Of a DNA stretch of 64,000 bases, positions 35,654-47,084 are shown piece after piece. This DNA comes from Histoplasma ohiense (lineage: Eukaryota; Ascomycota; Eurotiomycetes; Onygenales; Ajellomycetaceae): NCBI GenBank assembly GCA_017607445.1, contig JAEVHH010000002.1:6044001-6108000 (forward strand). The letters are read 5' to 3'. The notes under the pieces were generated by a model, which saw only the letters and a list, made by a program, of their open reading frames with translations, was not told the DNA's origin and ran no database searches. A program made the position numbers and the translations under genes. The stretch's first letter is position 1; the number at the start of each line of letters is the position of its first letter.

Positions 35654-37232
35654 TCTATAAACAAACGTCGCATCAAAATTATTGTCGATACGGGATGATT
35701 GTTTCCTTGTGGCACTATTGTATTTCGGTATCCTCGCACCAACCCTTCTCAACCCTCGAAACCCATCGATTTTAATACCCAATACGACCTCCCTCCTGCT
35801 TTGCTGAAACTCTCGAGTGCTATCTCTCCCCGAACTCACGAATTTATAGAACCACTAAGATCATATCCTGTTTTCTTGCTTCTGAATGCTCTACCTGGTC
35901 ATGGTGGTTCTCATTTTTCCCCCCTACTAACATTGTACTCTTATTACACACCTACACAATGACCGCCTGGTCACACGCTTTATACGTGATCTTTTAACTA
36001 TTACCGCCTAACCATTCTCCCCTTTGCGTTCTACAGAGAATGCCTCACTGTCCTTGAAACGGTCCGTCCGTACTCATGACCTGTCAATGAAACTATTCCC
36101 TAGGGACCTTTACTCGCCCTTGCTTCTACCCCGCCGAAATCGTTCCCGATCTCGGCCCTCTAATTTATTTTCAGGCATTGATGCAATTGCCAAAGTTCTT
36201 GGGCTGGATCAATTATTCGGGTATCCGTATCTTTTGTTTCCATTTGCTTTTAGAGGTTGGCTTCTTGTTTTGTGCTTTGCCTTTTTTATTTTCATCCCAC
36301 TGATCACGAGGTATTTTTGCTTCTTCCGCGTGTCTTTTGCATTCCATTATTGTTTATCACTATCACCCTTTCCATGCAATTAGCCATATTTCGTATCCTC
36401 ATTATTACATTGGGCGTTCTTTGTAACTTTACTACCAAGCAGCTTCTAGTTATTGCCAACTTCAATTTCGAACTCAAAGTTGCTACGTAAGTGTTCCGAC
36501 TTTCCGTACTTCGTTTCTCTTTTCTTTCTTTCCTTTTTTTCCTTTTCCCTTTCCACGCCTCCCTCTCCAGAGTGTTTCGTTTATTTATCAAAGATGGATG
36601 GAAATTGATAGAGTTGATCACTGCTCGGCCCATTCAGCAACTTCGAACCATTTCAAAGTGCAGAGAATAATGAGACAAATGCAACAAGAATAACAAATGT
36701 GTTAAGTGACTGATGTCTCGCTTTTTTATGATCATGAACTGTAATTAGTTAGTTGTGCAGGTATAAAAGAAGCAACATTAATGACGTAGTATATTATATC
36801 TATCAGGCTCTACCAACCTAACCAACTAGACAACAAAAATGAACTATTTAAGTTTAGTACAATAATATATAGAGCTAAAAGACAGAATTGTAAAACAATT
36901 AGAGAAGGCCAGATCATTTCCCCTGAAGTCTCTCCTCAGCAGGGGAGAGAGTTAAATTGCATATCATCTAGCTTCCAGTCAAACCCAACCCCAACCCCCC
37001 TCTCTCCTCCCTTTTCACGGAATGTTGTTCCATAATAATCGTCGTCACAATAACGATAGTTAGACGTATCAACGCATGCAAGAATTCCCACCCATATCTT
37101 GTTCATATCTGTAGAAAAGTAACCCCACCGGCTTTCCACGATAACGATAGGACGACATTCCAACCCGCCGCACTTCTAACGCATTTCCTCTTAGGGTGAA
37201 CCGGAAATATAGGCACATATATATATATTCTC
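35654..37232. other. Spacer between convergent genes
   Basis: No gene is supported. It separates the ends of the NPC2-like gene and the V-ATPase F gene. It is AT-rich and carries short T- and CT-rich runs near 36510-36560. Open frames here are hydrophobic only because of T-rich codons. Confidence 0.5.
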
Positions 37233-38055
37233 CTACTCCCCAAATAACCTCCTCACCCGACGCAGAACACTATCCTTATCCGGATCGTACGGATGGTCTT
37301 TACTTGGTATCTCCAACACAGCAGGGAAAGCGTCCGTGAATGAGTCCACGCTGTTCCGGATACGTTCCGCAATCTGCATGAGGCCTATTATCAGTCTTTG
37401 TTTTTCAATAATACCTTATATAGTTACTACTGAGAAAACTATTCCGAAGCAAGTCGCTCCTTGTGGAATCGAGGGAGGAAAGACGAAGATTGAGGGTACC
37501 CATACATGCTGATTTATCAATAACACTCCGATATCCTTGCGTACCTCCGTGAAGTTGTGAAAGGCCTTTTCGATGACGGAGGTTTCTGTCTTTGCGTCGA
37601 CGACGAGGAAGTTTCGTTGTGAGTCTGGTGGATCTGTGACGTGCTGTGTTTTTATTTTGGTGACGGTTAGCTTTTTATCTTATGGAATGAACGACACAGA
37701 GCAGGAGGAGAAGCTGGATTTCTTTTTTCTTTCTTATTCCCCTTTGATAGCGGCGCGTTGGACGGGGAACTTTTTTCCCCCTTACTTACACCAATACCCG
37801 CTAGTAGGAGACCAGTGACGGAGCTATCGGAGGGCAGGAGAGATGTAGGTTAGATACAGCTGTGTAGAGGGTGGAATGCGGGAGGTTTGGCGCATTGGGT
37901 TGGGACATACTCCTCATCGCCTATCACAGCAAGAAATTGTCGATCCTAGTAAAGGTATTGCCGTTAGGTAACATTAATTCGGGGATGGGACGGAAAGGAA
38001 AGGGGAGGAGGGGTTGAGGACTGGACACCTTGTATGTACCTGCGGGAGCTGCCAT
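37233..38055 (-). CDS. vma7: V-type proton ATPase subunit F
   Basis: Five exons (38029-38055, 37911-37945, 37790-37823, 37506-37643, 37233-37373) give 124 residues. No single open frame covers more than a third of it, so it is easy to miss. Exon 1 is MAAPAGTYK; exon 2 DRQFLAVIGDE; exon 3 SVTGLLLAGIG; exon 4 HVTDPPDSQRNFLVVDAKTE through FTEVRKDIGVLLINQH; exon 5 IAERIRNSVDSFTDAFPAVL, IPSKDHPYDPDKDSVLRR and RRLFGE. All joins are in frame with GT-AG borders. The order and motifs match the V1 stalk subunit F (Vma7), needed for assembly and rotation of the vacuolar proton pump. It is divergently arranged with nur1, sharing a 345-bp promoter. Confidence 0.96.
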
Positions 38056-38400
38056 GGTATCAGCCCGCCGTTGTAGCCGGTGTGCGTCTGGCTGGGGTGA
38101 TGTGACAAACGGTTGCAAAATATATTTACGATATCGCAGATATAATATGCGTGTTAGACACACATGCGGAAGTCATGTGGCCGAGTTCTCCGAGAGCTGA
38201 GCCATTGTACAGAATATGTAGAACTGTATTTCGTCAGAGCAGTTGATGTGTTGCGCTTATGTAATTGGAGCTTTCCATCAATGGACGACGAAGAGAGCAG
38301 CAACGATCATTATCCCAACATCTTGTTGGGCTAATGATAACGAGCATTTATTTGCCTCTTTATCGCCTGCTCAAGCTCGTTGCTAGGTATCTCTTTCATC
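38056..38400. promoter_or_regulatory. Shared divergent promoter of vma7 and nur1
   Basis: The two start codons are 345 bp apart and point away from each other, so this interval must hold both promoters and 5' leaders. No specific element is recognised. It is inferred from gene layout only. Confidence 0.6.
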
Positions 38401-39880
38401 ATGCCTCCACTTATCCGGCGCAGACCACTTTCTGAACGGATAAAGGCGTACCTGAATCCCCTCGATTTCCTGCTGTGGTTATCGGAAGAGCTTGATTCGA
38501 GTGCCTGGGAACAGTGGGAAAAGGAATGGTCAATTCCATTAGGGATTGGGTTAAATGTAGTGTTCCTCATAGCTCGCGCAAACAGCTGTACCAGCAATGG
38601 TAGAATTGAGGATGACGTCTTTGGAGATGTGGTCGAGGCGAGTTTTTTCAGCTGGTTTGTACGTTGATTCATGGACTTGTCCTTTTATCCGTAACTAAGT
38701 ATTTTACGTGGAACAACAATTCATGGACCTGCATACTGATGTGGACTTTTATTGCAATCAATAGGCTTCGTTCGTTGTTCATTTATTAGCATTTGCCGCT
38801 CTCTTCAACGCGTTCTACACTTTCTGGCGCAAGCGCCATTATCGACTATTCGAAGCATCAATCGACAATGCACCAGCCACCCCTTCCGCACACCGAGTCC
38901 CGGTGAACTCATCACCCATGGTTTCGTCGCCAATGCGATTTCTCTCTAGTGTGCTCTCCATTGGGTCAGCGGAAGCAAGGGCACATCCAAACGCGCAACG
39001 GGACGTGTGGGAGCTAGGCGTGTGGGATCCTCATCCGCTGTCACTACGGCTATTATGCCTCTTCAGCCCAGGACATGTCTTTATATATTGGCTCTTCCTG
39101 CCCACCTCCGCAGCGGACCCGCAGCCAAGCGTTACTATTGTAATGACACTATTTCTGACGACACTACTAACAGTCCAAATGTCAATGCTATCATCTGCCT
39201 TCTCGCAACAATTGAAAGACTCGACGCTGGTCCATAAAGAAGTTCTAAATGAATATGACACCAAATATGTCCACCCCCGAACACAACCTGTGATGCGGAG
39301 CGTGGCTACTCAGCATTCCGAGGAAATGTCTTACAACGCCAATTTCGATGAGGCGTATAATACTGTGAACACATATACTCCAGCAATGCGAAGGGGTTTC
39401 AAAATTAGCCCTAACCCAAATTACATCAGCCACATAGACCCAGAAGGGGCGCTGAAGCAATACTGCCAGCCTCCTCGACCTTCCGCTTCAACACCCCACG
39501 TATCATCGTCTGGCATCGACTTTTCTACACCTCCTTACGGCACAGATCCCTCATCCCCCCTTCATGCACGAAATGCTAACATTCGCCAACCTCATTTTCG
39601 ATCTGTGTCTTCCACGGCTGACGGTGGAAGCTTAGGGGTATTTTCTCATGCGAGATCTCCGTTGAGAAAGGCAACATCGACCCATTTCGACCAGAGACCA
39701 GCATCTCGTGGCGATGAGCCTGATCCTAGAGATCGGCTTCACAGTGCAGCAAAGCGCCCATCGAGCCCGCTAAAAAGATCAAGTGTCCCTGGCGGAGTAG
39801 GAATTTCTGCTTCTTCTCAGAAATTTGCCCATATCACAAACGCAGGACGTGGGATTAGACGTGATAGCGAATGGTTCTAA
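38401..39880 (+). CDS. nur1: Nuclear rim protein Nur1-like
   Basis: Two exons (38401-38658 and 38765-39880) give 457 residues; exon 1 ends SFFSWF and exon 2 resumes ASFVVHLLAFAALFNAFYTF in frame. The conserved N-terminus MPPLIRRRPLSERIKAYLNP and FLLWLSEELDSSAWEQWEKE, a TM span at the exon junction, a second hydrophobic region (SVTIVMTLFLTTLLTVQMSM) and the following YDTKYVHPRTQPVMRSVATQ match fungal nuclear rim protein 1 (Mug154 in fission yeast). The C-terminal third is Ser/Pro-rich and disordered. Nur1 sits in the inner nuclear membrane and helps tether silent chromatin, including rDNA, at the nuclear periphery. The family call is from remembered sequence character, not a search. Confidence 0.88.
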
Positions 39881-40691
39881 GAAGAGAAATAAATTATTCT
39901 CAAAAATATCCCCGGCTCGGTTTGCACATATGTTAATGCTTTTTTAATACATTATTTTTTTCGTGGAGTATACGGTTGCTGCTATTCATTATTTTAGTTA
40001 CTTTTCTTGCACATGTTTCAACTGACTGGTTTAATTGCCTTGAAAGCATCTCTCTGGCGTCTTACGGTTCTTGAATATTCATTATTTACGTTTTTAATAC
40101 ATTCTGGTTTCTCGTTTCTTCCTATACCCCCTTCCAATCTGGCTCATATGCTCAGAAATGCAGTGTACATTCTTTGAGCAGTCTCTAAGCCAAATATAGA
40201 AGCTTCATTTCTCCTAGATACTATTGTGTGGTGCTGACATCTGTCCCCGAGAATGAGCCTGCTCACATATGTATCATTTTCAGCGGAATCGGATCTTCAA
40301 GAAAGGAGCTAATCATAATTATGTTTATTCAAGGTCTATATCGTTTATATCTGTAAGTTCTCACAAATTGGAAACACAACATACGCGGATATTCTCTCCT
40401 GGCTGATATCGCCTTCTCGATAGGAAGCAGGACCTTTTTCAACGCCACACCTTCTGATATTGAACTCTGGTCGTCCACTCATCGCGCCTTCCCTGGAAAC
40501 AGCTTCTCCTGTTTTAGCCTTTTACCACCTCAACATCATTTGTATGATATATCGGACACCAATTTTCACTCCAGGGTCCGTATGTGTATATATCCATTCT
40601 TTCATTTCTTCCTGGCCTGGGATTCTAAGTTGCAGCCTGCCCCTGCGAAAGTATTTTTAGGCCGAGAGTACAAGCAATTCAGCATGTCAAG
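39881..40691. other. Spacer
   Basis: No gene is supported. It holds the nur1 3' flank and the promoter of the large unrecognised gene. Low-complexity T-rich sequence appears near 39940-39962. Confidence 0.5.
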
Positions 40692-43478
40692 ATGTCTCCG
40701 GTTTTTTCCCGAGACCTATCCAGCTCTATTGCTTCCACAAAGCCAACTCTTCTTAATCGTCGCGAAGATAGCATTCGAAGGAAGAACCAGCGATCCTCCT
40801 CGTGGTCCGCTTGGGTCCCTTCCCCGCTACTTAGACAACCTAATGACAAAACTTCTCCAATCAGATCCAGAAGTCTAGGACGACGAGTCAGCCCAAATAT
40901 TACCCCAATATCCGAGTGGAAGGAAATCAAAAAGAGAAAGGGAAGTTTTCGACAATGGGGCAAACGAAAGGACAAAAAGTCAGTCACTTTTGATGAGGAT
41001 GTAGGGGAAAGCCTTCATGATTTTGAGAGCGCATCAGGAACGGTTCGAAGGCAGAAATTGTGTGGAGTAGATTCTGTATCTGGTCTCTTTTCCAGAACAA
41101 TACCGGTTGAAGCACAAAACAGTGTGCTGGATCCAGTCAGTAGGGTCGATTTCGCCAACCACTCTGCTACCGTCCCAGGAAGCTGGGTCGAGAGACACAC
41201 ACCTGGTCAAGAAGGGACGTATGGTGAATACTGGTCAAGTCTGCGACGCAAAATCGAAGAGACTGCGAAACTGCGCGAGGAACAGCGCCAACACCAAGTC
41301 ACCAAAAGTGGCAGGGAACAACAAGGCAATCGCAAGCATCAGCGTACAGTGAGTCGCGATGACCAGTTGATTGCCCGTGGCGCCAATCCTAGAACCGGCG
41401 TCGTAAGTCCCAGCGTCATGAGTGGTGGGAGCAGTTGCAGTGCCCACGATTCGCAGGAGGGGAATGCCGCTCTCCAGAAGTGGCATCTGAAGGGCAACGA
41501 GTGGATAAGCTTGGACCATGACGAAAAGCCCCCAGGAAATGAAATTGCACAAACTGAAATTCCTAGTTTGCAGAGAAGCATTACCGGCCCTGTTAGGTTG
41601 AACTCTTCTGCTCACCCGGCAGAAGATGCTCCAAATTTGACTAAGCTAGAAGACAAGTTTGTTGTCAACATGCCCTCCGCAAGGGAGCCATCGCCGCTCC
41701 AAATGACTGCCCAACAAATTGTGGACTTCCAGAAGACTATCGAACGTGTTCACCATGAAGGTGAACAAATGCTGGATCCGGACACACTTCCAACACCCCG
41801 ATCCATTACTCCCCCACGACTTAGCACTCCTCCCAGGCGATTTACGAAAAATTTCAAGGAGAAAATCCTGGGACGCAAAAGGGGTGTCAAGTCATCATCG
41901 CCACACTTCTCTGGTGGAGAATCTCCGAACCGCGGTTGTGTCAATGATGATCCAACTGGTCTAGACAAACCTGTTCCTGGCATAAAAGTGAAGCCCTGTA
42001 GTAACGATCCCGGTCACAAGAATTCATGTGAGAATAAAGAGATGGATCCGCAGCAGACCATTTCCTCTCATCTACATGCTCAAGATATGAACCGAGAGCC
42101 TTTTTTAGGCCAAAACGGGGGCCAGGAGGCGAAATGTACCCACGCCTCTTGGCCCCGGACAGCATTCTGTCCACATTGCCTTTCGCCTCAGTTGATGAAC
42201 GCCCGCAAGTTTCCTGCCAAGGAGCCCAAGGCCCTCCAGGAAGACCCGATAAGCTGCACAGTAGGAGAGGTAGAATTGCTAGAGAGAAGCCAACAATGTT
42301 ATTCTCTGACAATGGCCCATATTCTACACGCCGATCATGGGCTCGCCAGAAAAATTTCGAGACCATCTATGCAAAGAGAAACGGAAGATCCCCAGAGGTC
42401 GGAAGCGCTGAATTGCAGTCAACAACACACATTGACAGAACAGGAAAATCTGTCCACAATCACTACCACTATGACACCCACGTCCATAAACACTTGTACC
42501 ACATCTGTGAGTCTCCCACTCATAGATCAGCGCCGATTAAGCCACAACACCAAGCCCGATGTCAACCCCGATACCAATACCAGCACCCATTCAAGCACAC
42601 TTCCAGAAAAGGCAAGCCTTTGTCATTCTGGGACATGTTTCAATCCTCAGCAATGCCGTCACTGGTCCGAAACTTCAAGCAAAATCGTTATCACCGTCGA
42701 CGGAGGAGTAGAGGAAAACATCAATCACGACACCGGAAAAGTCATCCTAAACCTAAGCCGAAATATGCATGGGAACACCCGTATCTCAGAAAGACTGGAC
42801 GCCCATAGAAAGGTGCCATTCACCAGGTGTCATGCTCTTCATACCCAGAATGGATGTGTCAGCCCCGGTACGAGAATATGTGATACCCAAATGGCTCTTG
42901 TCACTACTGGCCTGTGCCATTTTCCTATGTGTCTGAATACGATTTCGCCCATGGGTAAGTGTGTCAGATTTCAAGGCGAAGGAGCTGTGAAAAAGGGGGT
43001 ACATTTGGATTCTGCAGGTGTAAATCCACCTATAAATCGATATTGTCAAAGCATCCAAGGAAGAGATGCTCGAGGAATGAAATATGAAAGTAGGAGCAAA
43101 TTGCTTGTCAATCAAAATAGCTCCACCTCGGATACCCTCGCACCTGCAACGCAATTTTTCCGTTATATTGTTCGTGAGCGTCATACTCTCAATTTCCTAC
43201 GCCTTGCAGCTGTCCAATTCCTTACCATGACATTGCACTGCCTCAGAGTCACCATGCATTTGTGCGATTGCTGTCATAAGTTTTCAAAAACGGGCGTCCT
43301 TCCGCGTGCGCCTCGAAATGTCAACGATGCCAGAATATTGATCATAGACATTGGGCGAGCATGCGTTTACTTTGCTATAATGATTGTTGTGTGCACATTT
43401 TTGGCAAAAGGATTGGGCTTTCTGGCCACAGTTGCCTCATGGTTAACTTGGCCTCTAAAGATTTTGGGTTTCGTGTAA
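40692..43478 (+). CDS. Large uncharacterised protein with C-terminal membrane anchor
   Basis: A single 928-codon open frame with no need for introns, starting MSPVFSRDLSSSIASTKPTL. I do not recognise the family. The first 110 residues are basic and Ser/Arg-rich and end in KSVTFDEDVGESLHDFE. A central disordered stretch has Pro/Thr motifs (DPDTLPTPRSITPPRLSTPP) that look like phosphorylation sites, and a helical part EEYWSSLRRKIEETAKLREE-like segment lies near 180-210. A possible zinc-binding CPHC element (TAFCPHCLSP) lies at about 490, and another Cys/His-rich stretch (CHSGTCFNPQQCRHW) near 650. The last 100 residues contain two hydrophobic spans, near 830-850 and at about 880-925 (FAIMIVVCTFLAKGLGFLA, ending TWPLKILGFV), suggesting a tail-anchored or hairpin membrane protein with a large cytosolic or nuclear domain. 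Length, composition and lack of stops over 2.8 kb support a real gene. Confidence 0.75.
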   Translation: MSPVFSRDLSSSIASTKPTLLNRREDSIRRKNQRSSSWSAWVPSPLLRQPNDKTSPIRSRSLGRRVSPNITPISEWKEIKKRKGSFRQWGKRKDKKSVTFDEDVGESLHDFESASGTVRRQKLCGVDSVSGLFSRTIPVEAQNSVLDPVSRVDFANHSATVPGSWVERHTPGQEGTYGEYWSSLRRKIEETAKLREEQRQHQVTKSGREQQGNRKHQRTVSRDDQLIARGANPRTGVVSPSVMSGGSSCSAHDSQEGNAALQKWHLKGNEWISLDHDEKPPGNEIAQTEIPSLQRSITGPVRLNSSAHPAEDAPNLTKLEDKFVVNMPSAREPSPLQMTAQQIVDFQKTIERVHHEGEQMLDPDTLPTPRSITPPRLSTPPRRFTKNFKEKILGRKRGVKSSSPHFSGGESPNRGCVNDDPTGLDKPVPGIKVKPCSNDPGHKNSCENKEMDPQQTISSHLHAQDMNREPFLGQNGGQEAKCTHASWPRTAFCPHCLSPQLMNARKFPAKEPKALQEDPISCTVGEVELLERSQQCYSLTMAHILHADHGLARKISRPSMQRETEDPQRSEALNCSQQHTLTEQENLSTITTTMTPTSINTCTTSVSLPLIDQRRLSHNTKPDVNPDTNTSTHSSTLPEKASLCHSGTCFNPQQCRHWSETSSKIVITVDGGVEENINHDTGKVILNLSRNMHGNTRISERLDAHRKVPFTRCHALHTQNGCVSPGTRICDTQMALVTTGLCHFPMCLNTISPMGKCVRFQGEGAVKKGVHLDSAGVNPPINRYCQSIQGRDARGMKYESRSKLLVNQNSSTSDTLAPATQFFRYIVRERHTLNFLRLAAVQFLTMTLHCLRVTMHLCDCCHKFSKTGVLPRAPRNVNDARILIIDIGRACVYFAIMIVVCTFLAKGLGFLATVASWLTWPLKILGFV

Positions 43479-45091
43479 AAGTTCAGACGGGAGAGCCAGG
43501 CCAGGATATTGTGTTTTCTTTTCTCTGCTTTGGGCAATATTATTCCCGTGGTACTTTGTGCCAAAGGACCCAAGTTGTATCTGGGTTGGATAAAGGGGCC
43601 AGATGGATATCACTTTTAAATTATTTTTATTGAGCTTGAGCTGTTCGGCTCTATCCAACCAGCGAACCTAGTGGGAATAACCCCGTTTCACTGACCTTAA
43701 AACCAATCACATTCGTTGTCTGCCACCGAGTCATATGGAAGTAATGGTGTACATTTATTCTCTCTCGAGTTGAAAGATGCGGCGGCTCAATAAAGAAGCG
43801 GAGAGATGCGATTTGTATCATTTCATTCGTAACCATGCACGTTTCATATATCTACCTTGGGCTGCTTAGACGATTTGAATACAATGATGACTGCTTTACC
43901 TCGTTAAAAGCTTTCCTGTGGCTGGTTACGGCGATAGTGACATAAAATTTTAGTTTTGTTTACTGTGTGCAACAGATAATTCGATATCCCTTCCGGCGTT
44001 TTCCCACCTCTAACTCCAATGAAACTAAAATGCTTGCGCTAGTTGGCTGTGTTTTAGATTTGAATTATCACCAAGTAAGGTAGGACTGCTGCTTATTTTC
44101 TTGTTTTTACCTCCTTCCATGTTTACCTAAGAGGAGGTAAATGAAAGTTAGGAGTTGTATGCAAATCCCACAGGGAGGAAGGGGGTGGGGCCTAAATGTG
44201 AGAAAAGGGGGATATCCACGTGCATGTAGGGAAGCAGCTAGAGCTCCCAACCTCATATACATTTAACGACAACGAAGATTGAAACTAGAGGCGAACGTAG
44301 TAGGAAATGGAGAAAACAGGGAAATATGTGATAATGAATGTATAGTTAATGAAAGGGAGGGAGAGGGCGGGAAAGAAAAAAAGAAGGGGTGGGGGGAAGG
44401 AAGTTCAGGGATTTCTTTTTTAAATATGTTCATTTTTCATCTATGTTCCCATGTGTGTTGAATACATATTCTCAGGCAAATACATTGGATCAAATACTTC
44501 TCTCTTGATCTGTCGAAATCTGCCGTCCAGTTTCATTGCCGTCATTAAGTTTTTGAGCATTCCCAAATCCCACGAAGCCTTCATTCGCCTTGCCTTTTGT
44601 CTGGGTATTGTTGAAAATCAAGAGTAGCAAAAATGAAAAGGATAAAGACAATAAAAAACAAAAAAATAAATAAAATAAACAAGAGGATTTTCCAGTGTTA
44701 CCATGCTGTGCTACGAATTCTCGGGTTTTCATCTCTATATAATGTTGAATGTGTCGTTGGAAAGAAGTGGTCGTGTACTGCTTGGGTATATGCATGAGAA
44801 TTGCGGGTAAGGTTGAAGGGGGTGCGTAGATAGGAGAAGCGCTTTATGTTGAATTCCTAAGGAAGGGATTTTGGAGGAGTAGTTTGCCTGGTTGCAGTTC
44901 ATTTTGATAAACAACGAACAGGGATAAGTGGTTTAGTAGGGGGAAATATCTCGCGTTTGTTGAATCGTTGTTGAATCAGGACTGCATGACGGGATGATAA
45001 CGGCAATAAATCGGTCCAAGGAGATAAACAGGGGAGGAATAGTCGAAGATTAATTGGAGTGGATCTCTTGCTTGGACTCAGTTACTACTGT
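43479..45091. other. Spacer between convergent genes
   Basis: No gene is supported between the ends of the large uncharacterised gene and the reductase gene. It contains G-rich and A-rich low-complexity sequence near 44350-44400 and 44640-44690. Confidence 0.5.
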
Positions 45092-47084
45092 TCAACTGCC
45101 GTTGACCTGTTTCTGAGGATCATGGCTATTTTCCCGGGTATTGTCAACAAGTTCAGCCGCCGGGGCAATGGGTTCTACTTGTTCATTTAGGTTTTCGACT
45201 TTGAGATCCTTGAAAATGTTGAATATGTCATGTGTTTTATGGAAATCGTTGTTCACTTTCAAAGAGTAGGTATTAATAAAATTGTTTCCCGAGTCTTCAA
45301 CAACAGGTGCCTTATTTGAACTGACTTACCAATATTGACCAAATACCAGCTGTCCATCACTTGTTGAATGATGCGTCTGCTGGGACTCGATGCTACGTGG
45401 CACTTGGCCCAGTCGTCTCCCAGTCGATACGCTTCATCCTTCCAAGCCAAGAAGCTAATTGTTTCAACAATTGTGGGCTGGATAATTTCTTTGGAAGCGA
45501 AAATTCCCCATGTAACTGCATTAGGACTATCGGTCGTATTTGTCCTCAATTCTCCTATTTTATTGACGCAATAATAGGTCAGGTCGGGATTTTGTTCGAT
45601 GCGGCTAATAACATCATCGATCACTGTGGGTGAAATAAGAAGCTCTAGGTATGCCTTTTGATAAACGTATCCGTTCTTCGGACCCCATCCGTAGACTGGG
45701 TGAGAGGAGGGCATGCCATCAATCGCAGGTTGGGAGTTGATAGTCAGGAAACCCCTCCGGTTCAGGTCGAGCAAATCCAGTTTAATGACATCTGTTTCCT
45801 CTGTAACAGCCCCCTCGCTCCATGGAAGTCTATCAAGGTTGCCATTCAAAAAACGCACGAAAATCTCAGATAGCTCCTTGAGTGATTTTGGCTGTCCCCA
45901 GAGTTTGATATTTTGCTCGTTGGTTCCCTTCAGGCCAATACCGTAAGTATCTAGCTCTCCAAATGCAGGAGATCGAGAGTCAGTCCAACGGCCATTTGGA
46001 TATTCATCCCATGTTTGAGTACGAGCCACGTATGATTGGTGTCGATGTCTCCAAAAGATTGGTCGCACATCTTCTTCTCTTCGGCCAAGTCCAAGAGATT
46101 GCCGCCACGGAAGTGGCTTTTGCAGGGGGGTTTTATGAGACGGTATCAATTCTAGTTCACCAAGCACCATTTTGGTTGCTTGTTGCAAATTCATCGTGTA
46201 GCTATGGATGTGAAATTAATATTTGAGTGCCCTATTAGAGTAGAAAGCATATAAACTTACAAATGAAGGTGGTAGATCCCAGCCGCAAGTATTTTCCTGC
46301 ACATATTAGCCACGAGAGATTTGCCCAGGTTTCTCACGGCTGCATCATCATTCTTCACAGGTTCCAATGCCTCTAACCAATCAGGAGGGATTCTAATTTT
46401 TGTCCAGTTCGATCTTCTAATGAACGCAGCGTACGTGTGAATTGGCATAATGCCAGGTATAATCGGTACCGTAATCCCATTTTCGCGACATTTGTTGACC
46501 CAGGCCAAGAAGTTATCGACATCGTAGAACATTTGTGTAATAATAAATGTTCCCCCCGCATCAACCTTTTCTTTCAAATGTTGCATAAGCAAGTCGGGGT
46601 CATCTTGGTCATCGCAGCCTTCGGGATATCCAGCAACCCCTATATCGAAATGGTTGCCGTATTTATCACGAATGTGTTTGACTAGATCTTTAGCGTAACG
46701 GAACCCACCCTCAATAGCCTCCCATTTCTCTTTCTCTCGAGGAGGGTCACCACGCAAAGCCAAAATGTTCGTACACCCCGCCTTGAACGCACTCTGTATC
46801 GCAGCATCAACTTTCTCACGAGGCATATCTGTGCAAGTGAGATGCATACATGTTTCCAAACCGTACACCGATTGCGCCACATTCACCATTTCACAGGTCA
46901 GCTCCGACAATCGCCCTCCCGCACCCCATGTGATGTCAATAAAGGATGGCCCATATCCATGCATACGGTCCATGCGGTCGTAAAGATTCTGTACACCCTG
47001 CGCGGTTTTCGGAGGGAAAAATTCGAAGGAAATGCCAGGGCGTCCAGTGGCCTCCGCATGGGCCAACTTGTCTTTGATATGCAT
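45092..47084 (-). CDS. met13: Methylenetetrahydrofolate reductase
   Basis: Three exons (46261-47084, 45330-46201, 45092-45294) give 632 residues. The start is MHIKDKLAHAEATGRPG. The N-terminal TIM-barrel catalytic domain has FEFFPPKTAQGVQNLYDRMD, FIDITWGAGG, HLTCTDMPREKV, NILALRGDPPREKE (FAD/NAD contacts) and VAGYPEGCDDQDDPD; GTFIITQMFYDV and IPGIMPIHTYAAFIRRSNW complete it. The C-terminal regulatory domain includes WDEYPNGRWTDSRSPAFGEL, SHPVYGWGPKNGYVYQKAYL and TVIDDVISRIEQNP; it binds S-adenosylmethionine in eukaryotic enzymes. The enzyme reduces 5,10-methylene- to 5,10-methyl-tetrahydrofolate for methionine synthesis in the cytosol. The PKTxQGVQNLYDRMDRM start is closer to the yeast Met13 than the Met12 form by memory. 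The last exon (DSGNNFINTYSLKVNNDFHK onward) is acidic and less conserved, so its border is the least certain. Confidence 0.94.

Noticed and set aside
42134..42808. 224-codon plus-strand frame inside the large orphan gene
   Set aside because: Lies wholly within the 928-codon frame in another phase and has a biased, low-complexity composition.
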